From NCBI GenBank assembly GCA_028277745.1, contig JANQFR010000091.1, positions 62,001-126,000 on the forward strand: 64,000 nt of DNA. The letters are read 5' to 3'. The notes beneath the pieces are model-generated. The model ran no database searches, had not been told where the DNA came from, and saw nothing but the letters and a program-made list of their open reading frames with translations. Origin of the DNA: Phycisphaeraceae bacterium. GTDB taxonomy: Bacteria; Planctomycetota; Phycisphaerae; Phycisphaerales; Phycisphaeraceae. This document shows positions 48,573 through 57,910 of the stretch, one piece after another (position 1 is the first letter of the stretch; the number at the start of each line of letters is the position of its first letter). The position numbers were made by a program, and so were the translations under genes.

Positions 48573-50372
48573 TCAAGCATGCGACAGGGCTTCGTGCATC
48601 CGTTCAATGCCGAGGCGGAGCCGCTCGGCGCCGCAAAGATACGCATGACATTCCTGATGGTATCCAAGGCGTGGGTCGTCCTCGACCAGCACCCTCGCCT
48701 CCTCCATCACCTGGAGTTGAGCCGCCATGATCTGTTTCGCTTCGGGGTCGGGGGCGATCCTGCACGGCCCGCTGAGGTTTTGTTTCTGCATGGCCGTCCG
48801 GCGCCAACGGGCAAAGCGGAGAATATTGGCCATACCGCGCGCGTGCAAGGCGATCATCTCCGCACAGCTCAGCTCTTCGAAACAATGGCGGGCCGTACGC
48901 TCGTCATTGCGTTCGTGTTGTGTTCTCAGCGCACCTCGGTAGGCAGTCAACCCTAGCCGCCACTCCTCGGCGAGACGTTCGAACATCGTCAAAACCTGCG
49001 ACAGAGAAAACGGGCCGAGAAAGGAGTCGACGCGGTCCCCCCAGGGTTGATGGTCTATCCACGACCAGCCCATCGGCTCGTCGCGATAGTCGGCGGTGAG
49101 CGGGTAGGCGGGCGCGTAATTCATCGGAGAAAAATACAGCAGTCGATTGGACAATGGGTAGTGGTCGAACGCCCGCACGAATGCGTCCCACGCAGACAAC
49201 ACGGCTTGCGTATCCACCTCGTCTCCGAAGTAACGCCGGGCCAGATCATGCATGAAGGATTCGGGTTCGCCCCGAGGCTCCGGCGATTCATTGAACAGGG
49301 CCACCGCTTCAGTGTTGAGTGTCAACGAGCAGCCAAAATTCCAGCACGCCATCACGCCGGGGATGTGGCGCCGGTGCAATCCGCACAACTTCTCGTGCAG
49401 CCGTCGAATCAACGGGAGGTTGGGCACGCTCGCCAATTCATGCGTGGTTCCGACTTGCAGTTTTGCTGCGACTTCGCGGCCAAAACGCCGGACGTATCGC
49501 GCGGCCTGTGAAAAACGATCACTCGGCCCGGTATAACTGAGCGAATACTCGTCGACGTCGACCTCGACACCGTCACGCTGTTGTCGTCCCCCTCTTTCCC
49601 AATCGATCAGTAAGACCGCTTCTTCGGGCAAACGCTCGATCACCTGGGCCTGGGGGTCCGGATACCACATCGACCAGCTCCAGTTCCACACCAAGACCCG
49701 CGGTTGCGGCTCGATCCGGCGGGCCGCTTCCACCCAGAACCCCGCTAGCTCGGCGACGATCTCCGCCGGCTCACGCGTGACGCAGCGCGGACAGTCCAAC
49801 GGTTTCCCAGGTGTATCGACGATCCCATCACTCAGAGATCGCCGGGCGAAATGTGACCAGCAGTGGGTCGGGTACTCACTGGCCGTAATCAGCATCACTC
49901 CGCCCAGGCCGGGCAAGGCGTTCAGCACGCTGGCGGTGGCTTCTCGCATAAAAGCACGCGTGGTGGGATGTGACGAACAAAGCGAAATCACCGGTCCGGC
50001 CAGGGAATGATCCAGCGCGCGCCCACGCAACTGCGGATGGGACGCCCACACTTGGTGATCGGCCGCCGGCGCTAAGGGTTCGTTGAAAAACAGATAGACC
50101 GCAATACCGTGACGGCGGCAGCGTTCGATCACGGTCTTCAGACTTGCCAGACGCTTCGGGCGTCCCTCCCGCTCCAACTCCGGCAGCAACGTCGACTGCA
50201 TCAGGTCATACAACCGGCCACGCAACCACACCCCGTTGAACCCCGCGCCCGCAATACCTTTCAATGTTTCATCGGTGTAGACATCGGCCGCATGCAGCGC
50301 CTCGTCACCATAGAAATCGCTATCCGGTGATCGCCAAATACGGCATGCGCCAGGCGCTGCTTTACTATCCAT
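48573..50372 (-). CDS. Putative TIM-barrel glycosidase-like protein, unknown family
   Basis: A 599-aa soluble protein without a signal peptide. The N-terminal third has barrel-like strands (GAGFNGVWLRGRLYDL, HGIAVYLFFNEPLAP, GLGGVMLITASEYPTH), echoing GH20/GH-clan beta-hexosaminidase or DUF4838-like barrels. Middle strands include RVLVWNWSWSMWYPDP and VMACWNFGCS. The C-terminal part is helical. A catalytic pair is not assigned. It is the last gene of a six-gene operon that includes a deacetylase and carbohydrate-binding proteins, 12 bp after the deacetylase stop. Confidence 0.6.
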   Translation of the reverse strand: MDSKAAPGACRIWRSPDSDFYGDEALHAADVYTDETLKGIAGAGFNGVWLRGRLYDLMQSTLLPELEREGRPKRLASLKTVIERCRRHGIAVYLFFNEPLAPAADHQVWASHPQLRGRALDHSLAGPVISLCSSHPTTRAFMREATASVLNALPGLGGVMLITASEYPTHCWSHFARRSLSDGIVDTPGKPLDCPRCVTREPAEIVAELAGFWVEAARRIEPQPRVLVWNWSWSMWYPDPQAQVIERLPEEAVLLIDWERGGRQQRDGVEVDVDEYSLSYTGPSDRFSQAARYVRRFGREVAAKLQVGTTHELASVPNLPLIRRLHEKLCGLHRRHIPGVMACWNFGCSLTLNTEAVALFNESPEPRGEPESFMHDLARRYFGDEVDTQAVLSAWDAFVRAFDHYPLSNRLLYFSPMNYAPAYPLTADYRDEPMGWSWIDHQPWGDRVDSFLGPFSLSQVLTMFERLAEEWRLGLTAYRGALRTQHERNDERTARHCFEELSCAEMIALHARGMANILRFARWRRTAMQKQNLSGPCRIAPDPEAKQIMAAQLQVMEEARVLVEDDPRLGYHQECHAYLCGAERLRLGIERMHEALSHA

Positions 50373-50384
50373 GTCGGTTTTAGG

Positions 50385-51326
50385 CTAATTGAGGTCGGAC
50401 TTGCCCCGGTCGCTTTCATGCCATTCCCGGGCACATTCGGCGGCAGTCAAGAAACGGGCCCCGTGATTAATCAGCCTATCCAATAATTCGGCGAATTGTG
50501 ATATCGCGTAGTCGCCACAGTTCCTGATAAGCAGATCGTCCGGCTTGACCGCCCCTTCCCCGTAATGAATCAGCCCTTCCGGCATGTCCCAGAACTCCCA
50601 AGGGTGGAAGTAGAAACAAAGCACTGGTCGATTCATGCCGTGGTCATCACAGTACTTGAGGTGCCGTTCGATGTGTCGCCACAGCGACGCGGCGGACTCG
50701 GTGCGAAACAGGGGCCACTGGTCGCGGTCACGCCCGTAAGGGTCTTGTGACTCGATGCTCATGTCGGCGAAATTCGGTATTTCGATCAAACGCAGGTCGC
50801 CCTGCTTGGTCCAGTCGGCGGATGATGGGTGGTAAGGAACAAGCCGCTCACCGTAATGGTAAAGCGGATAGCTGGCGTCGGACACGTAACCAAGTTCATC
50901 CAGCGCATTGCACACTGCAGTCGAGCCGAACAGGCGAGGAGATCGGAAAGAGACCGGTCGTACCCCCGACACCTCCGCCACCCACTCCGTCGCAAGTCGC
51001 AAACGGGGTTCGACCTCGCGGTCCAGCAGCGGGGTGATCCCGGGAATGGGAAACAGAGTCTGCCCTACCGTTTCATGATAAAGGCTATGACATCCGACCT
51101 CATGGCCGGCTTGCTGCACTTGATGCACGATATGCGGATGATCTCGCGCGGTCTGCCCGACGAAGAAACAGGTTGCCTTCACGTCGCGGTTAGATAACGC
51201 CTCCAGCACCCTTGGCGTGCCATTGATTAAGCCTTCATAAAACGGGGTCCAGCTGCCGATGTCGGTTTCCATATCGAAACCCAACACCACGTCGAACGGC
51301 GATGTGTTCTGGTTATGTCCCGCCAA
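50385..51326 (-). CDS. Polysaccharide deacetylase (NodB-type, CE4)
   Basis: A 313-aa NodB-homology protein removing acetyl groups from sugars or peptidoglycan-type chains. Motif 1 is GFDMETD, motif 2 is the metal-binding H80-SLY-H84 (GCHSLYHETVG), motif 3 is FRSPRLFG, and late FYFHPWEFW carries the catalytic His. No signal peptide is evident, so it probably acts on cytosolic oligosaccharides. It lies 58 bp after the M24-like gene on the same strand. Confidence 0.9.
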   Translation of the reverse strand: MAGHNQNTSPFDVVLGFDMETDIGSWTPFYEGLINGTPRVLEALSNRDVKATCFFVGQTARDHPHIVHQVQQAGHEVGCHSLYHETVGQTLFPIPGITPLLDREVEPRLRLATEWVAEVSGVRPVSFRSPRLFGSTAVCNALDELGYVSDASYPLYHYGERLVPYHPSSADWTKQGDLRLIEIPNFADMSIESQDPYGRDRDQWPLFRTESAASLWRHIERHLKYCDDHGMNRPVLCFYFHPWEFWDMPEGLIHYGEGAVKPDDLLIRNCGDYAISQFAELLDRLINHGARFLTAAECAREWHESDRGKSDLN

Positions 51327-51384
51327 AGTACGCCTCGATCACGTCACGGCTTGTCCGAGCTCACATTGCACCGACCGCCCACCT

Positions 51385-52572
51385 CTATACGATCTCGATA
51401 GGTCGGCGGAAGCGTCCGCTGAACAGTTCGAAACCGTCATGGGCGATGCGTCCGCCGTTCTCCCAGCGGAGGCCAAACGCCTCGCCTTGGACAAAAGAAT
51501 CGGCCTGAAAACACATGTTTTCCGTCAACTCGTAGTGGTCGATCTCTTCCATCCATGGGGGCTCAACCTCGATCATGCCCAGGCCATGGCACGGGCCATA
51601 CAGGAAGTGTTCGCCGTGGCCTCGGTCTTGGAAGTATTGACGGTACCGGCGTGCAATATCGCCGGCCACCGCGCCGGGTTGCAACCACTCGATGGTCTTG
51701 TTGTGCACCTCGAGGCCGAACTCAACCAGATCACGCTGGGCGGCATCCATCCGGCCCAAGCAAATTGGCACGCCGACCCCCGATGAATACCCCGACACGC
51801 GAGCGGACAGATTCAGTTGCACCATATCCCCCGACTGAAGGGCCCGGTGCGTCGGGCGGCTGATCGCATGACGTGTGTTCCGCCCACTGAGCACGTATTG
51901 CGGCATGCCCTCATACTCGGCTCCGTGCTCATAAATTGACCGCTGCACCATACCCACCACCTGGAGCTCGGTCATCCCCGGACGGATCGACTCAATGACA
52001 TGGCCCATGGCGATTTCGCTGATCTCGAACGCTTTCCGCAGGCACGCCAATTCCTGTTCACTTTTCACCGAACGCAGCTCGACCATGATTTCGTCAGCGC
52101 GTTCGATAATCGCGTTGGGAAATGCTTCACGCAAGGCGTCGAGTTGCGGGGCCGTGGTGACCAGATACCCGCCGATGCCGATGCGTTTCGGTGACTTCAC
52201 GCCTAGGGCTTCGAACACCTCTTTAAAGTTGTAGGTATCGATATCTGGGTAGGCCGGGTCGGCCGACTCTCGGTAAGCATTCATCATGAAGATGCGCTCG
52301 ATGACGCTGCGGTCTTGGGCGAACGCCTCGGATTCCGGACCGATCAGAAGGCCTCCCTCACCCTCGGCCGGTATCACCACGCCGGCCGTTTCAAAGATAG
52401 GCCAATAATCGCTGAAGTAACGCACGTTCGAAAAGTCCGCTTCGTTACTGTTCACCACCAGGGCGTCGTAGCCGCGTTGACGTACTTTGCCTTGGGCGGC
52501 GATGAATCGGCGGGCGAACTCCGCCTTGTCGATCACAGGCATAGCCTCGGTCGTATTGCTGCATGAACTCAT
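51385..52572 (-). CDS. M24/creatinase-fold protein lacking the metal-binding Asp pair
   Basis: A 395-aa pita-bread protein. It has an N-terminal creatinase-N domain (1-165) and a C-terminal M24 domain. The usual metal ligands are replaced: N254 stands where the first Asp belongs (VQLNLSARVSGYSS), G265 where the second belongs, and D358 in place of a Glu. H329 (GPCHGLG) and E371 remain. Loss of the metal site is known in creatinase, which hydrolyses C-N bonds without metal. An amidohydrolase-like or pseudoenzyme role is therefore more likely than aminopeptidase P. Confidence 0.85.
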   Translation of the reverse strand: MSSCSNTTEAMPVIDKAEFARRFIAAQGKVRQRGYDALVVNSNEADFSNVRYFSDYWPIFETAGVVIPAEGEGGLLIGPESEAFAQDRSVIERIFMMNAYRESADPAYPDIDTYNFKEVFEALGVKSPKRIGIGGYLVTTAPQLDALREAFPNAIIERADEIMVELRSVKSEQELACLRKAFEISEIAMGHVIESIRPGMTELQVVGMVQRSIYEHGAEYEGMPQYVLSGRNTRHAISRPTHRALQSGDMVQLNLSARVSGYSSGVGVPICLGRMDAAQRDLVEFGLEVHNKTIEWLQPGAVAGDIARRYRQYFQDRGHGEHFLYGPCHGLGMIEVEPPWMEEIDHYELTENMCFQADSFVQGEAFGLRWENGGRIAHDGFELFSGRFRRPIEIV

Positions 52573-52644
52573 ATTTGTTTTCTCGTTAAGTTGATTTGTC
52601 GCTTGTATATTAAATAACCTGAAGAAGAATTCGGTGCTTTCAGC

Positions 52645-55600
52645 TTATTCCATAATGAAACGAGGCTCTCCCCACCACGCATAATCATTGATGATTCCGT
52701 CACCGCCATCCGTAACGACCAGTTTAAGCCTCTTTCCTCCCGTGACATCGACCACGGCGGGCAGCACGGGCATCCCGAGCCTATAGAGCGGGCTTTCGAA
52801 CTTAAGTTCATCATCCACGTAAACCTGGAAGACCACGGAAACATCGCGTTTGTTGCCGCCCTGACCGATCGCGGCGGCGAACGTCTTCGCTCCGCGGGGA
52901 ATGGGGTAGACGATTTCCGAGTGAGCTTGGGCGTAAAGAGATTTCTTATAAACTCGCCCATCGTTCTGAGAGTTGATCACCAGCTTAATGGGGCCGCATA
53001 GCTCGCTCCACGCGGTCCCTGCCGGCGCCCAGCCGACAGAAGGCGGTTCGACAGTGTCCAGATCGATCAGGTAACGCTGCTTATCTTCGGGTGCGTTCGC
53101 CACCTCATCCGGATACTGCACCTCGTACTTGGGCACAGCCGATTTTCGCTCGATCGTTCGCTCGACCGTCTTGGGTCCCATGACTTGCAGCTCGACGACC
53201 TGAGCGCCGGCATAGGCGGTGTTATGGAGCACCCTGAGGCGTACGTACCGGGCCTCCACCGGCTCAAACCAACGTTTTAAGCCTTCCTCGCGGGCCGGGT
53301 CCATGTTCTGAGTCTCGTCGATCACGGTCTGCCAGGCTTTGCCGTCTGTCGATGCCTCCACGACGTACCTGTAGATGCGCAAGCGAGTATCAAGCGTCTG
53401 TGCCGGCCAAGTGTGGAACTGTACGTAGACGTGGTCGATTGTGCGGACGCGTCGCAGGTCGACCTGCAGCCATTGCGGCATCTCAAACTCGCGGCCGTGC
53501 TCGGAGTCCACATCGGACCACCAGAATCGGCCATTGTCCGTGTTTCCATCCACCGCCAGGGCCGGCTCGAAACCACGGCGGTGTGAAGAGCTGGTGACCG
53601 GCTTATTGAGCGCGTAATTGATTGGCTGCGTGACCGTTTCCGGATAGATCCATTCGGGCTGAACTTCATAGACAAGGATCTCACCGCCGCGGATGCTCTC
53701 TCTGATCACCGCCTTGCCGTCTACTTTCTCCCAACTCGCGTCGCGGCTCCCGTACCGCTCCATCACGTCTTCAACCGGGACGTGGCAGATGATCTCGAAT
53801 GGAACCGGCTTGAGCGGATGCTTCACGGCGACCTTCGCGGTGCCGACGGTCTCGGCCTCAAGTTGGCGCTCCAGCGAGTAATTAAACAAAGCGATCGTCC
53901 AGCCGTCGCCTTTCTTCGTCACCACATAACTCGTGTCGGCTCTTGCTTCCTCGGGGAACCTGACTTCAAAGGGGGTTGCGTTACGCGTCAAATGGGTCAT
54001 CAGGTCAGGCACAAAACTCAGGAGCGGCTTCTGCTGCCATCGCGTACGGTGACGGCCGGACCGAGTGGAAACGGCCTCCTTTTGAATGAGGTAACGGGGG
54101 GCAAGAACGAGAACTTTGCCTTTGCCTACAGAATTCACCGTGACCATGGGGTGGTCGTTACAGGCGTAAAGGGTCTCGGCGGTGGTGGGGGTGAGGGTGC
54201 TGGTCAGGAACGGCGGCTCTGTAAATCGCGCCTGGGTTTTCAGATTGACCACGTCTCCACGAAGTTCTATCTCGTTGCCGATCTTGCAGCCCAAGAACGA
54301 AGATGGAAGCGTCGCCGCGTCCTCGGCGGTGATAACCAGGACTCCACCGTTATTGACGTAGTCGATCAGGTCTGCGGCGAACGCCTGGTCGATCTGAAGA
54401 CCGCCAAGCCCGATCAACACTTTGTAGTTCTCCAGCAGTTTTTTTCGGCTGATGGCCTGATTACGGATAGGGATATTGGGCTTGAGCAAGTCAAAGATTT
54501 CGCCGAACGGAGCGCTGCCGAAATATTCGCCGGAGAACCGTGTGTAGTAGGTTTCGGGGAAAAGCAGGTCACGGATGAAACCGTGGTTCATCTGATCGGC
54601 ATCATCGTAAGGCAGGTTGTAGCCCCGGTGTGTGGTGCCGTCCACGCCGATCCGTCGGACGTGGTCAAGCATAAGGCCGACGGGGGAATAGACGACGCCG
54701 CGATCCGGGTGGCGTTTGATGAAGTCGAAAAGGTCCATGGCGATGTGGCCGATGGTGCTCAACTCGTATTGGCCGTCCCCTTCGATATCCTTGACGCCGG
54801 TCCCCGGGAAGGACTCGACCTTAAGCATGTTCGCGCCAACGAGGTAAGGGCGGAAGAAGTAGTAGGGCATGAGTTCGAGCGGCATTCCCCAGTCGTCGCC
54901 ACGGGTGGAAAACCAGGCTCGCTTGTCGTAGGCGTAGCGCTCGGTGGGCTCGTGGCCTCGCCAGAGGTACATCACCATGTCGCCGCCGCCTTGGCGCATC
55001 ATGCCGCGGGCGCGGGCGGCGTGAAACGGGGTGGCGCCTTTTTCGCCAACGGCCTTGACATTAAAGTTGGTCGCAAGGTGATACGGGGCGACGAACATGC
55101 CCCAAGGTATGGGCAGGCGATCACGCCAGAATTCATCGACATAAAGGGTGCTGAGCTTCTGTAGCTCGGCATGGGTCCACTGGTGTTCCTCGTCGTCCCA
55201 GTAAGGCAATTCCTTCTCAATACGGGGCATGAGGCGTTCACGGAAGAATACGTCGAGCTGATCTTCCTGCCACTGGCGCATGGAGGAGCCCCGCCACTTT
55301 TGGCCGGTGCGGAAATAGTGGAACAGCGGCTCGAGACGATAGGTTTGTTCGGGGTGCCCGTCGCCGATCCACAACCGTCTGGCCTCGGGGCTGATCCGGT
55401 CGCCATAATTCTCTTTGCCTTGAAAAACGATGTAATTGATCGTCTGAAAAGGCCAACCGTTCTCCACGTACTTCGGCGCCCATTGCTTGGCGAGGGTGGC
55501 GCTGGAATCGGGGAAGAACCCGGCGAGGCTGGTGTAGCCCGGGATGGTGAGATCGTAGAACCCGGTCTGCCGGAGGCTCTCCCGTTTGTTTTCGGTGTTG

Positions 55601-55785
55601 CGGCCCCAGACGCCGACTTCGGTGAACCAGAAGTCTCGCCCGCCGATCCGCTGTGTCTCCCAATAGTCGTTGAATTCCCAGCCTCCCGGTTCGATGATCG
55701 ACTCCGCGGAAGCTTTGTGGGGTGTGAGCATCGACGTAAGAAAAGCCAGGACGATGAGCATGGCGATTGAAAAACGAATGCGCAC
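52645..55785 (-). CDS. Large secreted protein with F5/8C and NPCBM carbohydrate-binding modules
   Basis: A 1046-aa exported protein. The signal peptide is IAMLIVLAFLTSMLTPHKAS. A large N-terminal region (~30-450) of unrecognised but glycosidase-like character (aromatic and Asp-rich) is followed by a GATase/beta-galactosidase-trimerisation-like segment (~450-500, YKVLIGLGGLQID). A discoidin F5/8C module lies at ~722-867 (NYALNKPVTSSS, PQWLQVDLRRVRTIDHVYVQ). A C-terminal NPCBM module lies at ~900-1046 (SEIVYPIPRGAKTFAAAIG). The GTG start at 55785 has GGAG eight bases upstream. Likely an extracellular enzyme attacking the island's polysaccharide. Confidence 0.8.
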   Translation of the reverse strand: MRIRFSIAMLIVLAFLTSMLTPHKASAESIIEPGGWEFNDYWETQRIGGRDFWFTEVGVWGRNTENKRESLRQTGFYDLTIPGYTSLAGFFPDSSATLAKQWAPKYVENGWPFQTINYIVFQGKENYGDRISPEARRLWIGDGHPEQTYRLEPLFHYFRTGQKWRGSSMRQWQEDQLDVFFRERLMPRIEKELPYWDDEEHQWTHAELQKLSTLYVDEFWRDRLPIPWGMFVAPYHLATNFNVKAVGEKGATPFHAARARGMMRQGGGDMVMYLWRGHEPTERYAYDKRAWFSTRGDDWGMPLELMPYYFFRPYLVGANMLKVESFPGTGVKDIEGDGQYELSTIGHIAMDLFDFIKRHPDRGVVYSPVGLMLDHVRRIGVDGTTHRGYNLPYDDADQMNHGFIRDLLFPETYYTRFSGEYFGSAPFGEIFDLLKPNIPIRNQAISRKKLLENYKVLIGLGGLQIDQAFAADLIDYVNNGGVLVITAEDAATLPSSFLGCKIGNEIELRGDVVNLKTQARFTEPPFLTSTLTPTTAETLYACNDHPMVTVNSVGKGKVLVLAPRYLIQKEAVSTRSGRHRTRWQQKPLLSFVPDLMTHLTRNATPFEVRFPEEARADTSYVVTKKGDGWTIALFNYSLERQLEAETVGTAKVAVKHPLKPVPFEIICHVPVEDVMERYGSRDASWEKVDGKAVIRESIRGGEILVYEVQPEWIYPETVTQPINYALNKPVTSSSHRRGFEPALAVDGNTDNGRFWWSDVDSEHGREFEMPQWLQVDLRRVRTIDHVYVQFHTWPAQTLDTRLRIYRYVVEASTDGKAWQTVIDETQNMDPAREEGLKRWFEPVEARYVRLRVLHNTAYAGAQVVELQVMGPKTVERTIERKSAVPKYEVQYPDEVANAPEDKQRYLIDLDTVEPPSVGWAPAGTAWSELCGPIKLVINSQNDGRVYKKSLYAQAHSEIVYPIPRGAKTFAAAIGQGGNKRDVSVVFQVYVDDELKFESPLYRLGMPVLPAVVDVTGGKRLKLVVTDGGDGIINDYAWWGEPRFIME

Positions 55786-55835
55786 GGGTTTATCTCCGGA
55801 TAAGCCAAAGAGGAGTACTGGGACGAAGGCGCCGG

Positions 55836-56768
55836 TTAGAACTCCTCCAGGTCCAACTCGAACTCGGTTTGTATCGGGGTGTAATCACTGAGCAACTGCT
55901 CAAGACGGTCTTCATATTCTTCCCGCATGGGAAGAGGGGCGTTGGTGTTTTCGGCGTCGGCACGCAGTTGTTCAGCTCTGGCGTAGATGGTGTTGAGTTG
56001 GTTTTCGTAGCTTTCCCTAAGTGAGGGGTGGCGTGCCATCGCCTGCTCATAAGCAGGGCGGTCTCGGAAGATGGGACTGGCTGCAACGCGGACGGCGAGG
56101 GATCGGCCGTCCCAGGCGCGAACGGAAACGTCATCGATGAGGACGGAGCCCATCGCGTCTCCCGGCCCGCGGATATGGAAGGCCACGGCGATCGCGTCGA
56201 CGCTGCCGTCAGCAGGCGCGGTGTAGACGCTTTCGACCATGCTCCACTCTTCCGGCACCTTTTCACCTGAACCTCGGAAACCCCATGAACCGATGTTCTT
56301 GAGTTCTTCCTTGTCCTCGATCTGCTGCCAGACGTACTGATAGACAGCGATGGTCTGTGTCGCGTCGGATTCGGCTTTAACCCAGGCACGCACGCGATAG
56401 CGCATCCCCGGCACGACTTCGAATCGGCCCTGGTGGATGGAGTGATTGATTACACGCACACAGTGGTCGCCGCTGCGGGCCTGTTTCGGGTCGCTGACAG
56501 GCTCCACCGATCCCACCTTCCGCCAACTGCGTGACCAGTGTTTGGGCATGACGGCGCCGAGGCCTGGCTGCTTGTAGGTCCCCATCTCGAAGCCGGGGTT
56601 CCTGAGCAGTTGCTGGTTGGTGTCTCCCGCCGCATGGATCGAGCCAGACGCAAGGCCCACCCAAACCACCATGAGTAACACGGTACGATGCGAACCGCAC
56701 TGCAGCGGTGAGGCTGCTCCTGGAAAGGGGCGCTGATGACGAGCTGCGGGACAGGGTCGGACTGGCAT
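55836..56768 (-). CDS. Secreted carbohydrate-binding (CBM4/9-like) protein with helical tail
   Basis: A 310-aa exported protein. A hydrophobic signal segment is TVLLMVVWVGLASGSIHA, the mature part opens with NQQLLRNPGFEMGTYKQPG, and a jelly-roll follows (VVPGMRYRVRAWVKAE, GSVLIDDVSVRAWD) as in CBM4/9-type domains. The C-terminal ~80 residues are helical, a possible coiled coil (YENQLNTIYARAEQLRADAE). The ATG at 56768 shares one base with the regulator stop (TGATG), which implies coupled translation; ATG at 56672 would give a shorter signal peptide. Confidence 0.65.
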   Translation of the reverse strand: MPVRPCPAARHQRPFPGAASPLQCGSHRTVLLMVVWVGLASGSIHAAGDTNQQLLRNPGFEMGTYKQPGLGAVMPKHWSRSWRKVGSVEPVSDPKQARSGDHCVRVINHSIHQGRFEVVPGMRYRVRAWVKAESDATQTIAVYQYVWQQIEDKEELKNIGSWGFRGSGEKVPEEWSMVESVYTAPADGSVDAIAVAFHIRGPGDAMGSVLIDDVSVRAWDGRSLAVRVAASPIFRDRPAYEQAMARHPSLRESYENQLNTIYARAEQLRADAENTNAPLPMREEYEDRLEQLLSDYTPIQTEFELDLEEF

Positions 56769-57871
56769 CACTCAGACTCCGCGGCGGCTGGGCAGTCGAA
56801 CTGGAGTACGCGCGGTGGAACGGCGCGGCGGGGCTCGGTCAAGCGATGGCCGGCCATTGCGTGTTGGAGCATGTTCATCGCATCGGCGGCGATGTCGTCG
56901 ACATCCCATCCGATACGCACAAAGGGCAGGCTCAGGTTCAGGCCAAGACCTTGGTTCCACCATGTGGTGACGAGCAGTTGATCAGGAACGTGGATTCCGG
57001 CTTCGCACAGGAAGCGATCGACGCCGAGTGCGGGCACGTCGTCCGCGATCAGCAGGCCGTCCAATTCTTCCAACGGCAATCGAGCGACGGCTTGATAGCT
57101 GGCGTGTTCGTTGATGGCGTCGCCAATCAGCCATTCGGGATCGGATTGGCATCCCGCGGCTTCGATCAGTTCGAGTAGTTGCGGCGCTGGAGGCACTTGG
57201 GTGTTGTCGTATTCGATGTAAATAACGCCGATCCGTCTTCGGCCTTGTTGGGCCAGGTGCTCGGCGGCCATGCGGAGAAAGGCGTGGCCATCGGGCCTGA
57301 TGCTGATGGGCCCGGGATAAGTGCTGGCCAGCGCAACGATGGGGACGTGGGTGCGATGGGCCAGGTCGAGGGCGTCGCTCATGTATGGCTTGTAGTTCAA
57401 CATCAGGATGCCGGAGAGGGCGCGGCGATCGAGGTCGGACATCAGGTCAGAACCTGCGGCGTTGGCGCCGTCGGCGTCGCCGGTCATCAAGTAAAAGCGG
57501 TGGCTATGCCCCTCGGAGGCCAGGCGGTCGTGGAACCGCTGGGCCATGCCCTGGTAGTACGGCGGCGCTTTGGTCCCGATGACGTCGAACGACGTGACGA
57601 TCCCGACCACCCCCCTCAAGGGCGCCCCCTTGACAAAAGTGCCTTTGCCCCGACGGCGTTCGACGTATTGCTCCCGGGCAAGTGTGGCGATGGCTTGTTG
57701 GACGGTCTTACGAGCCACGTTGAGCTGCGCCCCGAATTGTTCGTTGGTCGGCAGCGACTGGCCGGCCTGGAGTTGACCGGTCGCGATCTGTTGCCGCAAC
57801 TGCTCAGCGATCTGCGCGTAGATGGGCGTCGCGCTACGCCGGTCGATCTGGAGGGTGCGGATCGTAGACAT
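56768..57871 (-). CDS. GntR-HTH/LacI-type sensor hybrid regulator (second)
   Basis: A 367-aa regulator. It has a GntR HTH at residues ~15-75 (QIAEQLRQQIATGQLQAGQS, LPTNEQFGAQLNVARKTVQQ) and a LacI-type sensor after residue 85 (VVGIVTSFDVIG, RRRIGVIYIEYDN, LDGLLIADDVPALGVD). It shares its layout with the regulator at 45702-46853. It leads a six-gene minus-strand operon and faces the esterase gene, so it probably senses a breakdown product and controls both sides. Confidence 0.88.
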   Translation of the reverse strand: MSTIRTLQIDRRSATPIYAQIAEQLRQQIATGQLQAGQSLPTNEQFGAQLNVARKTVQQAIATLAREQYVERRRGKGTFVKGAPLRGVVGIVTSFDVIGTKAPPYYQGMAQRFHDRLASEGHSHRFYLMTGDADGANAAGSDLMSDLDRRALSGILMLNYKPYMSDALDLAHRTHVPIVALASTYPGPISIRPDGHAFLRMAAEHLAQQGRRRIGVIYIEYDNTQVPPAPQLLELIEAAGCQSDPEWLIGDAINEHASYQAVARLPLEELDGLLIADDVPALGVDRFLCEAGIHVPDQLLVTTWWNQGLGLNLSLPFVRIGWDVDDIAADAMNMLQHAMAGHRLTEPRRAVPPRVLQFDCPAAAESE

Positions 57872-57886
57872 CTAAAACCCTATTGG

Positions 57887-57910
57887 ACTACAGTAGGGGT
57901 CTAATGTAGT
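57887..57910. promoter_or_regulatory. Inverted repeat ACTACA-N12-TGTAGT upstream of the second hybrid regulator
   Basis: Perfect 6-bp arms at 57887-57892 and 57905-57910 lie 16 bp upstream of the regulator ATG. An overlapping CCCTA-N11-TAGGG pair lies at 57878-57898. Size and place suit an autoregulatory operator of a dimeric GntR/LacI-like protein; binding is inferred. Confidence 0.5.

Noticed and set aside
53782..55164. A 460-codon plus-strand frame opposite the large secreted protein
   Set aside because: The minus-strand protein has a signal peptide and F5/8C and NPCBM modules, while the plus frame shows no motif.
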